From Allomuricauda sp. (GTDB taxonomy: Bacteria; Bacteroidota; Bacteroidia; Flavobacteriales; Flavobacteriaceae): a stretch of DNA of 45,601 nucleotides. How positions within the stretch are numbered: the first letter of the stretch is position 1; each line of letters starts with the position of its first letter. Where the stretch lies: positions 1 to 45,601 of the forward strand of contig JANQRD010000236.1 in assembly GCA_028284725.1 (NCBI GenBank), written 5' to 3'. The position numbers were made by a program, and so were the translations under genes. Positions 1 to 8,636 of this stretch are shown in pieces. Below the pieces are notes generated by a model. The model was given only the letters and a program-made list of their open reading frames with translations. It ran no database searches and was not told the origin of the DNA.

Positions 1-465
1 ATAGTTTAGCCCCGGTCTTAGCGACATAGCCCGGGTATAGGCCAAAATAGCATAGTCCAAGAGCGCATATTTTTGAAACCTGTAGCCGATGCTGTACCCA
101 AAATTTGGATTTTCGTCTATTTTTTGAATGGCCCTATCGTAGAATTGGGTAGCCTTTTCGGACTGATTTTGTAGCGTGTAATTATAGCCCAATTCGATGA
201 AGAAAGTGGGAAATGCATAAGTGTCCTCAATCTTTTTTAACAAGAAGTTCTCAGCATCGGTATAACGTTCCAGTTGTTGGTAACTTGCTACCAGGCCTTC
301 GGAATAATCTGTGCGTCGCGGATTTTTTTGAACCAGCTTTTCGTAGAATACCACTGCTTTTTCATAATCCCCATCGTTGAAATACTGCTTGGCCAAAAAA
401 TCTTCTTGGCCATATGAAAAACTTAGGAGTACGAAGTACAAAATCAGGAATAGAAAGTATCTCAA
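1..465 (-). CDS. Exported tetratricopeptide-repeat protein, 3' end outside window
   Basis: Reading the minus strand from a TTG at 465 gives 155 codons without a stop, running off the left edge. The first ~20 residues are a hydrophobic signal peptide (MRYFLFLILYFVLLSFSYG) followed by Q-E, typical of a signal peptidase I site. The rest shows helix-turn-helix TPR spacing with repeated Y-x-x-A and A-x-x-x-Y/F-x-K/R-A patterns, for example around 'NDGDYEKAVVFYEKLV' and 'EKATQFYDRAIQ'. TPR arrays bind other proteins; this one should act in the periplasm or at the envelope, but no specific partner can be named. It lies 79 bases after serS on the same strand and may be the last gene of the ribF-HTTM-serS group. 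The TTG start is inferred because no ATG precedes the signal peptide. Confidence 0.75.
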   Translation of the reverse strand, partial: MRYFLFLILYFVLLSFSYGQEDFLAKQYFNDGDYEKAVVFYEKLVQKNPRRTDYSEGLVASYQQLERYTDAENFLLKKIEDTYAFPTFFIELGYNYTLQNQSEKATQFYDRAIQKIDENPNFGYSIGYRFQKYALLDYAILAYTRAMSLRPGLNY

Positions 466-544
466 TAGCTTGTTTTATTTCAAATATAACGCAGAAACCC
501 ACTGGATTCTGTTAAGTGAATCCAAATAAAATCTCGAAATTTCC

Positions 545-1816
545 CTAGCTGATCGTCTCAAAACCACAGTAAGGAACCAATACTTTTGGTATTTTAATCC
601 CCTCTGGAGTTTGATAGTTTTCCAAGATTCCCGCCAAAACTCGGGGAAGTGCAAGCGCACTTCCATTTAAGGTGTGTGCCAATTGGCTTTTTCCATTTTC
701 ATCTTTAAAACGGAGTTTTAAACGATTGGCCTGGAAGGTTTCAAAATTGGACACCGAACTGATTTCCAACCATCTGTCCTGAGCCGTGGAGAACACCTCA
801 AAATCATAGGTAAGTGCAGCAGTGAAACCTAAATCCCCACCACATAATCGTAGGATTCGGTAAGGTAATTCCAGGTCCCGAAGTATGCCTTTTACATGCT
901 CCACCATTTCATCCAAAGCTTCATAGGAATTGCTGGGATGGTCAACCCGTACAATTTCTACCTTATCAAATTGATGGAGTCGGTTCAGGCCCCTCACATG
1001 GGCTCCGTAACTTCCTGCCTCTCTTCTAAAGCACGGAGTATAGCCCGTATACCTTATTGGAAAATCCTGAGCGACCAACATGTCCCCTCTGTGCAAATTG
1101 GTTATGGGCACCTCTGCGGTTGGAATCAGATAAAGATCATCGGCTTGCACGTGATACATTTGACCTTCTTTATCTGGTAGTTGTCCAGTCCCATAACCAG
1201 AGGACTCATTGACCATAAGTGGTGGTTGCACCTCAACATAGCCCGCTTCAGTGTTTTTGTCCAAAAAGTAGGAAATCAAAGCGCGTTGCAACCTGGCTCC
1301 TTTCCCTTTGTAGACGGGAAAACCCGCTCCAGTTACTTTTACACCCAACTCAAAATCGATGATATCGTACTTTTTGGCAAGTTCCCAATGGGGTAGCGCT
1401 CCTTGCGAAAGCGTTGGAACGTCCCCCTCACGGAATACTTCCTCGTTGTCCTCATCAGAATCTCCTGCAGGGACCGATTCATGCGGTATGTTCGGAAGTT
1501 GATACAATTGTTCTTGCAATGCCGTTGCCGCTGCATTTAGGTCTTCACCCAATTGCTTAGCGGCTTCTTTTAGGCCTGCGGTCTGCTCTTTAAGTACATT
1601 GGCCTCCTTTGCTTTTCCCGATTTGAAAAGCATCCCAATTTCTTTGGAAAGTTTATTGGATTCTGCCAGTGTACCATCCAGTTCGGTTTGCAAGGAGCGT
1701 CTTTTTTCATCCAAAGCGATTATGGCTGAGAGTACGGGTTCCGCATCAATGTTTCGCTTTTTTAAAGCGGTTGCAATACCTTCCTTGTTTTCCCTAATGG
1801 TATGTAGTTGAAGCAT
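545..1816 (-). CDS. serS: Seryl-tRNA synthetase
   Basis: This class II aminoacyl-tRNA synthetase charges tRNA-Ser with serine in the cytoplasm. The 423-residue length is normal for SerRS. Residues 1-~110 form the N-terminal antiparallel coiled-coil arm that grips the long variable arm of tRNA-Ser, rich in K, E, L and Q. The catalytic core shows the serine-binding TAEVPITNLHRGD segment, motif 2 with FRREAGSYG, and motif 3 with ALPRVLAGILENYQ near the C-terminus. The start at 1816 fits the usual N-terminus MLQLHTIRENK. It lies 51 bases after the HTTM gene and 79 bases before the TPR gene, all on the minus strand. Confidence 0.97.
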   Translation of the reverse strand: MLQLHTIRENKEGIATALKKRNIDAEPVLSAIIALDEKRRSLQTELDGTLAESNKLSKEIGMLFKSGKAKEANVLKEQTAGLKEAAKQLGEDLNAAATALQEQLYQLPNIPHESVPAGDSDEDNEEVFREGDVPTLSQGALPHWELAKKYDIIDFELGVKVTGAGFPVYKGKGARLQRALISYFLDKNTEAGYVEVQPPLMVNESSGYGTGQLPDKEGQMYHVQADDLYLIPTAEVPITNLHRGDMLVAQDFPIRYTGYTPCFRREAGSYGAHVRGLNRLHQFDKVEIVRVDHPSNSYEALDEMVEHVKGILRDLELPYRILRLCGGDLGFTAALTYDFEVFSTAQDRWLEISSVSNFETFQANRLKLRFKDENGKSQLAHTLNGSALALPRVLAGILENYQTPEGIKIPKVLVPYCGFETIS

Positions 1817-1867
1817 GGCCTTGTTTTGAGCGGCAAATTTAGTTCAATCTGCGCTTGTGCCCAACAT

Positions 1868-3184
1868 TTATTCCTTTTGCGAAGGACAAATCCATTCGTT
1901 GTGCCCGAAGTGTTTCCAGGGAACACTGGCAAGGTCGACTTCGGGGTCAATAAACTCGTAATACTTCCCGCTATTGATCTTTACCCTGTTTTTGACAAAG
2001 ACCTGAACATCCTCTCCCATTACGGCATATTCCTTTTTTAGATGTTGGGCAAACTGCCAGGCAAAATCGGGATAACAAGCCACTTTTCTGCGCTGTTTTT
2101 TGGTCAGATAGTCATCTAGTTTGATGTAATCCACCTTGTTCGTTTCCTTGTTGACCACTCTGTAGCGAATAGTTCCGGTTCGGCTCCGTAGCATCATCCT
2201 CCAGCTCAACCTATGCCCCTCTTCCGTCCAAAGCACGTCATCCACAAAGGTATGGTGCCGAAGTGGAAGCAGAAGTTGCACAACAAAATAGACGCCCAAG
2301 GCACCAATAAGCCATTTGCTGTGTTTTGGTGGGTCCACAGTTTCATTGACCATAACGGTCTTTTTCTTTAGAAATATGTTTCGAATGGTCTGCGGCGGGA
2401 AGAAGAATACGATAAAGGCTAAGGAGAGGTACGGAAAAATCCCTATTTGAAAAACAATACTGTTGAACAGATGGAAAAAAATGGACAGCACGAAAGCAAT
2501 CTTTCGTGTTGGCTTCCACAGCAATGCCGGTACAATCAGCAGGTCAAACAGAATACCAAAAATGCCAATAATCTTGTGTACCCATTTCAACTGAAGAAAA
2601 TCCCCAATCAAAAAATAATCCTTTCTGGGTCTCATCAAGATTTCAATGATGCTGAAGTCCAACCAGTCCCCGTATATTTTTGCAACCGATGCGTAGGTAT
2701 ACACAATGAACAACTGCAGAATAATGGTCCAGCGCACCCAATTCGGCATGCTATTGGAGCGAATACCCGGATTCAGTTTCGCATCCACCGAAAAATCGCG
2801 GTGGGCGGGGAAAAAGGCCATAATAAAGGCCAAAAGCATTAACAGGTAATAGTGGTTGTTGTAAGATGTCTTCTGCATCAAATACACGCCAGACCACATA
2901 AAGGCGAATGCAAACGCACTGAATCGATACTTGTATCCGGCCGCGATCATCAGTCCCAGGATGCCCATTATGGCAAAGTAGAAGTACATTCCGTTCCCAG
3001 GTAAAGGTTGTAACCATTCGAAGCCGATGAAGGAGAAAGTAAATTTAGGTTCCACCAAAGTCCTTCGAACCCAACCTGTAGCGATAGCCCCAAAACCTTC
3101 AGCACTTATGAGCAGTCCGTAAAACACTCGAAAAACGACAAGTTGGGCGTTGTCAATCCTTTTGAAAAGAAACTTATCGAGCAT
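1868..3184 (-). CDS. HTTM-domain membrane protein, vitamin K-dependent gamma-carboxylase-like
   Basis: A 438-residue polytopic membrane protein of the HTTM (horizontally transferred transmembrane) family, which includes vitamin K-dependent gamma-glutamyl carboxylase. The hydrophobic N-terminal ~300 residues carry several membrane segments and a polar C-terminal ~130 residues follow. Three patches resemble animal GGCX: NNHYYL near 110, VAKIYGDW at 168-174, where K169 falls where GGCX has its catalytic base lysine, and the segment around FNSIVFQIGIFPYLSLA near 248. Known members carboxylate glutamate in substrate peptides using reduced vitamin K; the bacterial substrate is unknown and activity here is inference. 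It sits one base downstream of ribF on the same strand, so the two are probably cotranscribed. A long plus-strand reading frame at 2447-2842 is only its antisense shadow. Confidence 0.85.
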   Translation of the reverse strand: MLDKFLFKRIDNAQLVVFRVFYGLLISAEGFGAIATGWVRRTLVEPKFTFSFIGFEWLQPLPGNGMYFYFAIMGILGLMIAAGYKYRFSAFAFAFMWSGVYLMQKTSYNNHYYLLMLLAFIMAFFPAHRDFSVDAKLNPGIRSNSMPNWVRWTIILQLFIVYTYASVAKIYGDWLDFSIIEILMRPRKDYFLIGDFLQLKWVHKIIGIFGILFDLLIVPALLWKPTRKIAFVLSIFFHLFNSIVFQIGIFPYLSLAFIVFFFPPQTIRNIFLKKKTVMVNETVDPPKHSKWLIGALGVYFVVQLLLPLRHHTFVDDVLWTEEGHRLSWRMMLRSRTGTIRYRVVNKETNKVDYIKLDDYLTKKQRRKVACYPDFAWQFAQHLKKEYAVMGEDVQVFVKNRVKINSGKYYEFIDPEVDLASVPWKHFGHNEWICPSQKE

Positions 3185-3185
3185 T

Positions 3186-4115
3186 TTACTTCGAGATTAG
3201 TACCAACGATTGTTTTTTATCTCTCTTGAGCTGTTCCCGCAACTCTTCCACAGAATCAAATTTATGCTCATCGCGGATGCGATGTAAAATACCCACCTGG
3301 ACTTTTTTGTCGTACAGATCCCCCTCAAATTCAAAGAAATTGACTTCAATACTCTTTTCGGTACCGGAAACCGTAGGGTTGTACCCAATGTTCATCATTC
3401 CAAAATAGGTTTTCCCATTGATGTTACTCTTTACCACATAAACCCCATTTTTGGGAATGAGTTTGTAAGCTTCAGCGATGTGAAGATTTGCGGTTGGGAA
3501 ACCAAATTGTTTGCCCAGTCCTTTTCCTTTTTTGATGGTTCCCGTAAGCATGTACGCATAGTTGAGATAACTATTGGCAGTTGCAACATCCCCACCCAAA
3601 AGGGCATTTCTGATTTTTGTGGAACTGACAGAGACATCATCAATCTCTTGGGCCGGGATTTCTTCGACCTCAAAATCCAGAGTGCTCCCAAAGGTGATCA
3701 AATCCTGTATGTTGGCATTGCGGTTACGTCCGAACCGATGATCATATCCAATGATGATTTTCTTGGTTTTGAGATTGTTGACCAAGATATCCCGAACAAA
3801 TTCAATGGCGGAGAGGCGGGAGAATTCCTTCGTAAATGGATGTATGATCAGGTAGTCCAACCCCATCGATTCCAAAATTTGCACTTTTTCCTCTAGGGTA
3901 TTCAATAGTTTAATATCGGTATCCTTCTGTAAAACCATCCGCGGGTGTGGGAAAAAAGTAAGCACCGTTGACTTTAAACCATCATTTTTGGCATTATTTA
4001 TGAGGCGTTCAAGTATTTTGTGGTGCCCAAGGTGCACACCATCGAAAGTCCCGATGGTTACTGCGGTATGAAAAGGAATTTTGGTAAATTGAGAAATACC
4101 TTGAATTGTCTCCAC
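3186..4115 (-). CDS. ribF: Bifunctional riboflavin kinase / FAD synthetase
   Basis: RibF phosphorylates riboflavin to FMN and adenylates FMN to FAD in the cytoplasm. The 309-residue length is typical. The N-terminal FAD synthetase domain (~15-185) has the nucleotidyltransferase signature TIGTFDGVHLGHHKIL and GYDHRFGRNR. The C-terminal riboflavin kinase barrel (~185-305) has GKGLGKQFGFPTANL and the GVYVV and NIGYNPTV segments. It opens the minus-strand group ribF-HTTM-serS-TPR and diverges from the metalloprotease gene across a ~70-base gap. FMN/FAD supply is relevant to the window's FMN lactate dehydrogenase and FAD oxidoreductase, but this is an ordinary housekeeping gene. Confidence 0.97.
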   Translation of the reverse strand: METIQGISQFTKIPFHTAVTIGTFDGVHLGHHKILERLINNAKNDGLKSTVLTFFPHPRMVLQKDTDIKLLNTLEEKVQILESMGLDYLIIHPFTKEFSRLSAIEFVRDILVNNLKTKKIIIGYDHRFGRNRNANIQDLITFGSTLDFEVEEIPAQEIDDVSVSSTKIRNALLGGDVATANSYLNYAYMLTGTIKKGKGLGKQFGFPTANLHIAEAYKLIPKNGVYVVKSNINGKTYFGMMNIGYNPTVSGTEKSIEVNFFEFEGDLYDKKVQVGILHRIRDEHKFDSVEELREQLKRDKKQSLVLISK

Positions 4116-4124
4116 GTAATCAAG

Positions 4125-4155
4125 AAATAAAAAGGCTTAAAAATAAAAAGGCTTA
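4125..4155. repeat. Two 15-bp direct repeats in the ribF/protease divergent region
   Basis: The 15-base unit AAATAAAAAGGCTTA occurs at 4125-4139 and again at 4141-4155, a 16-base period. It lies between the start of ribF (minus) and the metalloprotease gene (plus), and its second copy abuts the -7-like box at 4154-4161. It could be a paired binding site for a regulator or a replication-slippage duplication. Confidence 0.6.
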
Positions 4156-4161
4156 TTTTTG
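4154..4161 (+). promoter_or_regulatory. Candidate -7 box for the metalloprotease gene
   Basis: TATTTTTG matches the Bacteroidota -7 consensus TAnnTTTG and lies 24 bases before the ATG at 4186. No clear TTG element is seen 19-23 bases upstream, so support is only moderate. Confidence 0.4.
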
Positions 4162-4185
4162 AAACCGACTGACGCCCCTTTAAGT

Positions 4186-7100
4186 ATGAAAGCTAAATTA
4201 CACCTTGTTTTTTCAATTTCCATATTTTTTATCTCCTTTTGCACGAATGCACAGCAAAGCTACTGGAAATCGATACCCAAGCAATTGAGCTTCAAAAGTG
4301 TATCGATTAAGGATATAGGAAAAGCAGGGGCGGTTTTTGCATTGGATGGTGTCATTTTTTCAAAAGGTCTGGAGCGGACTATGACCTCCAAGAATCAGGG
4401 CCATGTAGTATACCTACCGAATCATGATGGAAAAGTAATTGCATTTACACTTAAAGAAACTCCAGTATTTCATCCAGATCTAACAAAAAAATATCCCAGT
4501 ATTCGCTCTTTTTCGGGAATCAGTCTTGATGGAAACCATAGTGTAAAACTGAGCAGTTCCCAAAAGGGATTGCAAAGTATGATAGTGAATTTGAAAGATA
4601 GAAAGACTTCTTTCATGGAACCTTTGGCAAACAAAGCAGGGGGCTATGTGGTATATGAAAAGGGAAGCAGCACAAACAAGGACGGGTTTGTTTGTGATAC
4701 GGAAAAATTACAACAAAGTGTGTCTAAAACAATAGCCCCTTTGGTAAACGACCAGCTATTGCGAAGGTTTCGAATAGCGGTATCCACCACTGGGGAATAT
4801 ACCGATTTCCACGATGGAACAGTTGCAGGTGCCCTGGCCGCCATCAATGCAACTTTGACCCGAATTAATGGAATTTTTGAAAACGATCTAGGGGTAACAC
4901 TCGAACTGGTCGCCGATAACGACCAAGTTATTTTTACTGATGCGGCTACAGATCCCTATAATGGTAACTTAAATGCACAAGTACAAAGCACGCTGACTTC
5001 AATTATAGGTGAGGCAAATTATGATGTAGGGCATCTGTTCAACAGAGTGCCAACGGCGGCGCAAAATAATGGAAATGCAGGTTTCATTGGCTCTGTGTGT
5101 TCCGACAACAGAAAGGGAAGTGCTTTTTCCTCAACTTCAATGCCAGAGGGCGATGTCTTTGATGTAGATTTTGTAGCGCACGAGTTAGGGCATCAATTTG
5201 GGGCCAATCACACTTGGTCATTCGAGACTGAGGGATCTGGAGTTCAAGCTGAGCCAGCCAGCGGGACTACAATTATGGGTTACGCTGGAATCGTTGGTGT
5301 TAATAATGTTGCACCAAACAGTGATGACTATTTTCATTTTAACAGTGTTCAGCAAATCGTAAGCTATTTGGGGACTGTGGGTTGCGCTCAGACTACAGCG
5401 CTCACCAATTCACCACCCGTGGTTACCCCAATGGGGGATTATATTATTCCAAAAGGGACTGCATTTGTTCTAGAAGGGGCTGCTACAGATAGCGATGTGG
5501 GTGATGTACTTACCTATACCTGGGAACAAATAGACGATGGTGTTGTAACGACCACTACTTTTGGCCCCAACAACCCAAGCGGGGCCAATTTTAGATCGCT
5601 GCCCCCTACTACTGATCCAGCGAGGTATTTTCCTAGATTGTCACGCGTGGTTTCGGGCAACCTTACCCAAACCAATCCAACAATCAACGAAGCGTGGGAA
5701 ACGGTTTCGAACATTGAGCGTGATCTGAACTTTGCTTTTACGGTAAGGGACAACGCCACTGGAGGCGGACAGTTGGTTTCCGATTTATTAAAAGTTGAAG
5801 TGTTGAATTCGGCTGGACCTTTGGTAGTCACTTCGCAAGGATCTGGTGAAGTTTATGACGGTGGATCGACTCAAGAAATTACATGGGATGTTGCCAACAC
5901 CAATGTGTTGCCAATCAATGCCCAGCGAGTGGATATCTTTCTTTCATTGGACGGAGGACTTACGTTTCCCATAACGCTGGCCGATGATACTTTAAACGAT
6001 GGAAGCGAGGAGGTGCTCCTTCCAGGAAATGCAACAAGTACGGCCAGAATCATGGTAAAAGCCAGTGACAATGTCTTTTTTGCAGTTAATGCTTCGGATT
6101 TTACCATTCAAGAAACCAATGTTGTGTTGAGCTTTCAAGAATTGTCGTTCCAAGTATGCCAGCCGAACGACATAATAATTCCCTTTACGTATCAAACTTT
6201 TTCTGGATTTAACGAAACCTCCACCTTTTCTGCTGATTTACCCGTGGGATTAACAGCTACCTTTTCGCCGACCCAGGCAAGTGCGAATGACACTGCTGTG
6301 GACTTGACCATTTCGAACATCAACGCAGTTTCTCCTGGGATATATCCAATTACGGTTAACGCTACTTCGACTTCGGTAACCCAGAATGTGGATTTGACGT
6401 TGGTGGTCAATGATGCAAACTTTGTTGATGTTGCACTGTTATCTCCAACGGACGCTCAGGCCAATACATCCATACGAACAAGTCTAAGTTGGGAAGCCAA
6501 CGACCTATATTCGGAATATGATATTGAAATTGCCACGGATGTTGGTTTTGTAAGCATAGTGGAATCTGCAACAGTGCCTTTCAGTTCTTACCAAACCACC
6601 AATTTGATGGAGGAAACAGAATATTTTTGGAGGGTAAGACCAAGAAATGGTTGCGGAACCGGTACTTTTGGTTCCCCTTTCAGTTTTACGACCATTCAGT
6701 TGGATTGCGCCAGTTTACAGCCGGATGGATTGCCATTGCAAATCTCAGGTACTGGCACTTCGACCATAACATCCACAGTGGAGTTTTTGGAAGGTTTGCC
6801 GGTTGCTGATGTAAATGTGAACTTGGAATTGAGCCATACCTTTCTTTCCGACCTAATTATTGATTTGATTTCTCCGGCAGGTACCAGAGTAACCTTAATT
6901 GCGAACACATGCGGCGATTTGGATAATCTTAATGCTGTTTTTGATGATGACGGTGCCAGTATAGTTTGCTCCGGGAATCCAGCAATTTCGGGTACGGTTA
7001 GCCCATTGGGCTCTTTGGCTTCGTTGATCGGGGAGTCGACCTTGGGTGAGTGGACTTTGGAAATTCGAGATGTTGCCAACGGTGATGGAGGTGCTTTGGA

Positions 7101-7956
7101 AGCTTTTTCACTGGAAGTTTGTGTTGAAGGAGCGTTCAGGCCCGATGAAGATGAAGATGGCGTATTTGATGACGGGGATGATCTGTGTTTGGGTACCCCA
7201 AAAGGAGTAGAGGTCGATACTACAGGGTGCCCTGTAAATCGTTTGCCTGCGGATAACTTCACTGTTCAGATTGAAAGTGAGGCCTGCAGGGACAACAATG
7301 ATGGATCTGTGTCGGTTACAGCCGCAGACACCTCAATTACCTACACGGCCGTCCTTGATGGGAGTGGAAATACCCTGAACATGGATTTTAACGATTCGCA
7401 CACTTTCGAGAACTTAGGTGCAGGAAGCTATTCCCTTTGTATAACTGGTACCGATGGATCTATCACCTACCAAGAAACCTGTTTTAATGTTGTTGTGGAG
7501 GAACCTGAGGTACTATCAGCTTTTGCAGTTGTGACTTCGGGGGTTTTGGAACTTACTATGGCAGGTGCTTCACTTTATAACGTTGAACTTAACGGCTTGG
7601 TAACCCAAACTGAGGAGTCAAACATTCAGCTTGATCTAAAAGAAGGCCTGAACACGTTAAGGGTGTTCACCAATTTACCATGCCAAGGCAGTTATGAAGA
7701 CTCCTTTTTCTTTTCATCCGCTCCAATTTTGTATCCAAATCCGGTGGAAGCTACAAGTAATGTATTTCTAAATGGCTATACCGGGGATGTGGATGTACAG
7801 GTTTTTACCGCAAATGGGAGGTTGGTCATCAACGAGATGAAAAGGGCCAATGGAACAGATTTGGAAGTGGATTTCTCCTCATTGCCCGCGGGAGTATATT
7901 ATATGAGAATTCGAAGTGCTGAAGTTCGGAAGGAATTTAAATTGATTAAGGAATGA
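4186..7956 (+). CDS. Secreted reprolysin-type zinc metalloprotease with P domain and T9SS tail
   Basis: This 1256-residue protein starts at ATG 4186, which places a signal peptide (MKAKLHLVFSISIFFISFC) at the N-terminus; a TTG 27 bases upstream would disrupt it. Residues ~190-410 form the catalytic domain with the zinc motif HELGHQFGANH (H332, E333, H336, H342) and a Met-turn-like TIMGYAG, as in reprolysin-like M12B metzincins. Ig/fibronectin-like domains follow, then a proprotein convertase P domain (~845-985), a calcium-binding thrombospondin type 3-like stretch rich in D (~988-1015), and a C-terminal T9SS sorting domain (~1178-1256, starting ILYPNP). It is therefore predicted to cross the outer membrane by type IX secretion and to be cell-surface bound or released. 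It overlaps the next lipoprotein gene by four bases. Substrate unknown. Confidence 0.93.
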   Translation: MKAKLHLVFSISIFFISFCTNAQQSYWKSIPKQLSFKSVSIKDIGKAGAVFALDGVIFSKGLERTMTSKNQGHVVYLPNHDGKVIAFTLKETPVFHPDLTKKYPSIRSFSGISLDGNHSVKLSSSQKGLQSMIVNLKDRKTSFMEPLANKAGGYVVYEKGSSTNKDGFVCDTEKLQQSVSKTIAPLVNDQLLRRFRIAVSTTGEYTDFHDGTVAGALAAINATLTRINGIFENDLGVTLELVADNDQVIFTDAATDPYNGNLNAQVQSTLTSIIGEANYDVGHLFNRVPTAAQNNGNAGFIGSVCSDNRKGSAFSSTSMPEGDVFDVDFVAHELGHQFGANHTWSFETEGSGVQAEPASGTTIMGYAGIVGVNNVAPNSDDYFHFNSVQQIVSYLGTVGCAQTTALTNSPPVVTPMGDYIIPKGTAFVLEGAATDSDVGDVLTYTWEQIDDGVVTTTTFGPNNPSGANFRSLPPTTDPARYFPRLSRVVSGNLTQTNPTINEAWETVSNIERDLNFAFTVRDNATGGGQLVSDLLKVEVLNSAGPLVVTSQGSGEVYDGGSTQEITWDVANTNVLPINAQRVDIFLSLDGGLTFPITLADDTLNDGSEEVLLPGNATSTARIMVKASDNVFFAVNASDFTIQETNVVLSFQELSFQVCQPNDIIIPFTYQTFSGFNETSTFSADLPVGLTATFSPTQASANDTAVDLTISNINAVSPGIYPITVNATSTSVTQNVDLTLVVNDANFVDVALLSPTDAQANTSIRTSLSWEANDLYSEYDIEIATDVGFVSIVESATVPFSSYQTTNLMEETEYFWRVRPRNGCGTGTFGSPFSFTTIQLDCASLQPDGLPLQISGTGTSTITSTVEFLEGLPVADVNVNLELSHTFLSDLIIDLISPAGTRVTLIANTCGDLDNLNAVFDDDGASIVCSGNPAISGTVSPLGSLASLIGESTLGEWTLEIRDVANGDGGALEAFSLEVCVEGAFRPDEDEDGVFDDGDDLCLGTPKGVEVDTTGCPVNRLPADNFTVQIESEACRDNNDGSVSVTAADTSITYTAVLDGSGNTLNMDFNDSHTFENLGAGSYSLCITGTDGSITYQETCFNVVVEEPEVLSAFAVVTSGVLELTMAGASLYNVELNGLVTQTEESNIQLDLKEGLNTLRVFTNLPCQGSYEDSFFFSSAPILYPNPVEATSNVFLNGYTGDVDVQVFTANGRLVINEMKRANGTDLEVDFSSLPAGVYYMRIRSAEVRKEFKLIKE

Positions 7957-8636
7957 AACGGATTTTTCAAATTTCATTGGTATTGCTGTTGTTATGGTCT
8001 TGCGGAGGCGATGATACACCCCCTGCACCGGAAGGCGCAAATTTGATCTTTCCTCTTGAGGATTCAGAGTGTACCACCGGTGTTGACATTAATGAGAATC
8101 AAAGTCAGGTAACCTTTGAATGGCAGGCCTCCGCCAATACGGACAGTTACACCTTAAGTGCTGTGAATTTGAACACAAATTCCCCCCAGACCATTTCTAC
8201 GGCAGCAACCTCGGTAAGTTTGACCATTGCCAAAGGTACTCCGTATTCTTGGACGGTTACTTCGCAAAATGAAAATTCGGACCAAGTGGCCACTAGTGAA
8301 ACATGGTTGTTCTACAATGCAGGATCACAAACCACCTATGCTCCTTTTCCTGCGCAATTGGTCAGTCCAACCTCCGGTTCAACAGTACAAAAAAACATCG
8401 ATAACCAAGTAGTTCTAATGTGGCAAGGTGCCGATGTAGAGAATGATATCGATGATTTCGAGATTTTCTTCTCAATCAGCAACCCACCGACTACCTCGGC
8501 AGGGACCATAGATTCCGGGACTATGGAACTTACCGTGGATGTGGAATCGAATACCGTATATTATTGGAAGGTAATTACCACTGATTTGGAAGGGAACACT
8601 TCCGATTCAGGGGTATTTGAGTTCAAAGTGTTTTGA
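7953..8636 (+). CDS. Small lipoprotein with two fibronectin III-like domains
   Basis: A 227-residue predicted lipoprotein with lipobox LLLLWSC and lipidated Cys17. The CGGDD that follows resembles the acidic export signal that sends Bacteroidota lipoproteins to the outer surface. The rest forms two beta-sandwich repeats of fibronectin type III character: VTFEWQASANTDSYTL around 50 and VVLMWQGADVENDIDDFEIFF around 155, each ending in a Y-x-W-x-V strand. No catalytic motif is seen. Its ATG overlaps the protease stop (ATGA), so the two are translationally coupled, and it may anchor or assist the protease at the surface (inference). Its stop codon abuts the stop of the convergent pth gene. Confidence 0.85.
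   Translation: MKRIFQISLVLLLLWSCGGDDTPPAPEGANLIFPLEDSECTTGVDINENQSQVTFEWQASANTDSYTLSAVNLNTNSPQTISTAATSVSLTIAKGTPYSWTVTSQNENSDQVATSETWLFYNAGSQTTYAPFPAQLVSPTSGSTVQKNIDNQVVLMWQGADVENDIDDFEIFFSISNPPTTSAGTIDSGTMELTVDVESNTVYYWKVITTDLEGNTSDSGVFEFKVF

Noticed and set aside
2447..2842. 131-codon plus-strand frame
   Set aside because: Lies wholly inside the HTTM gene on the other strand, which has clear family motifs; no recognisable domain or signal.
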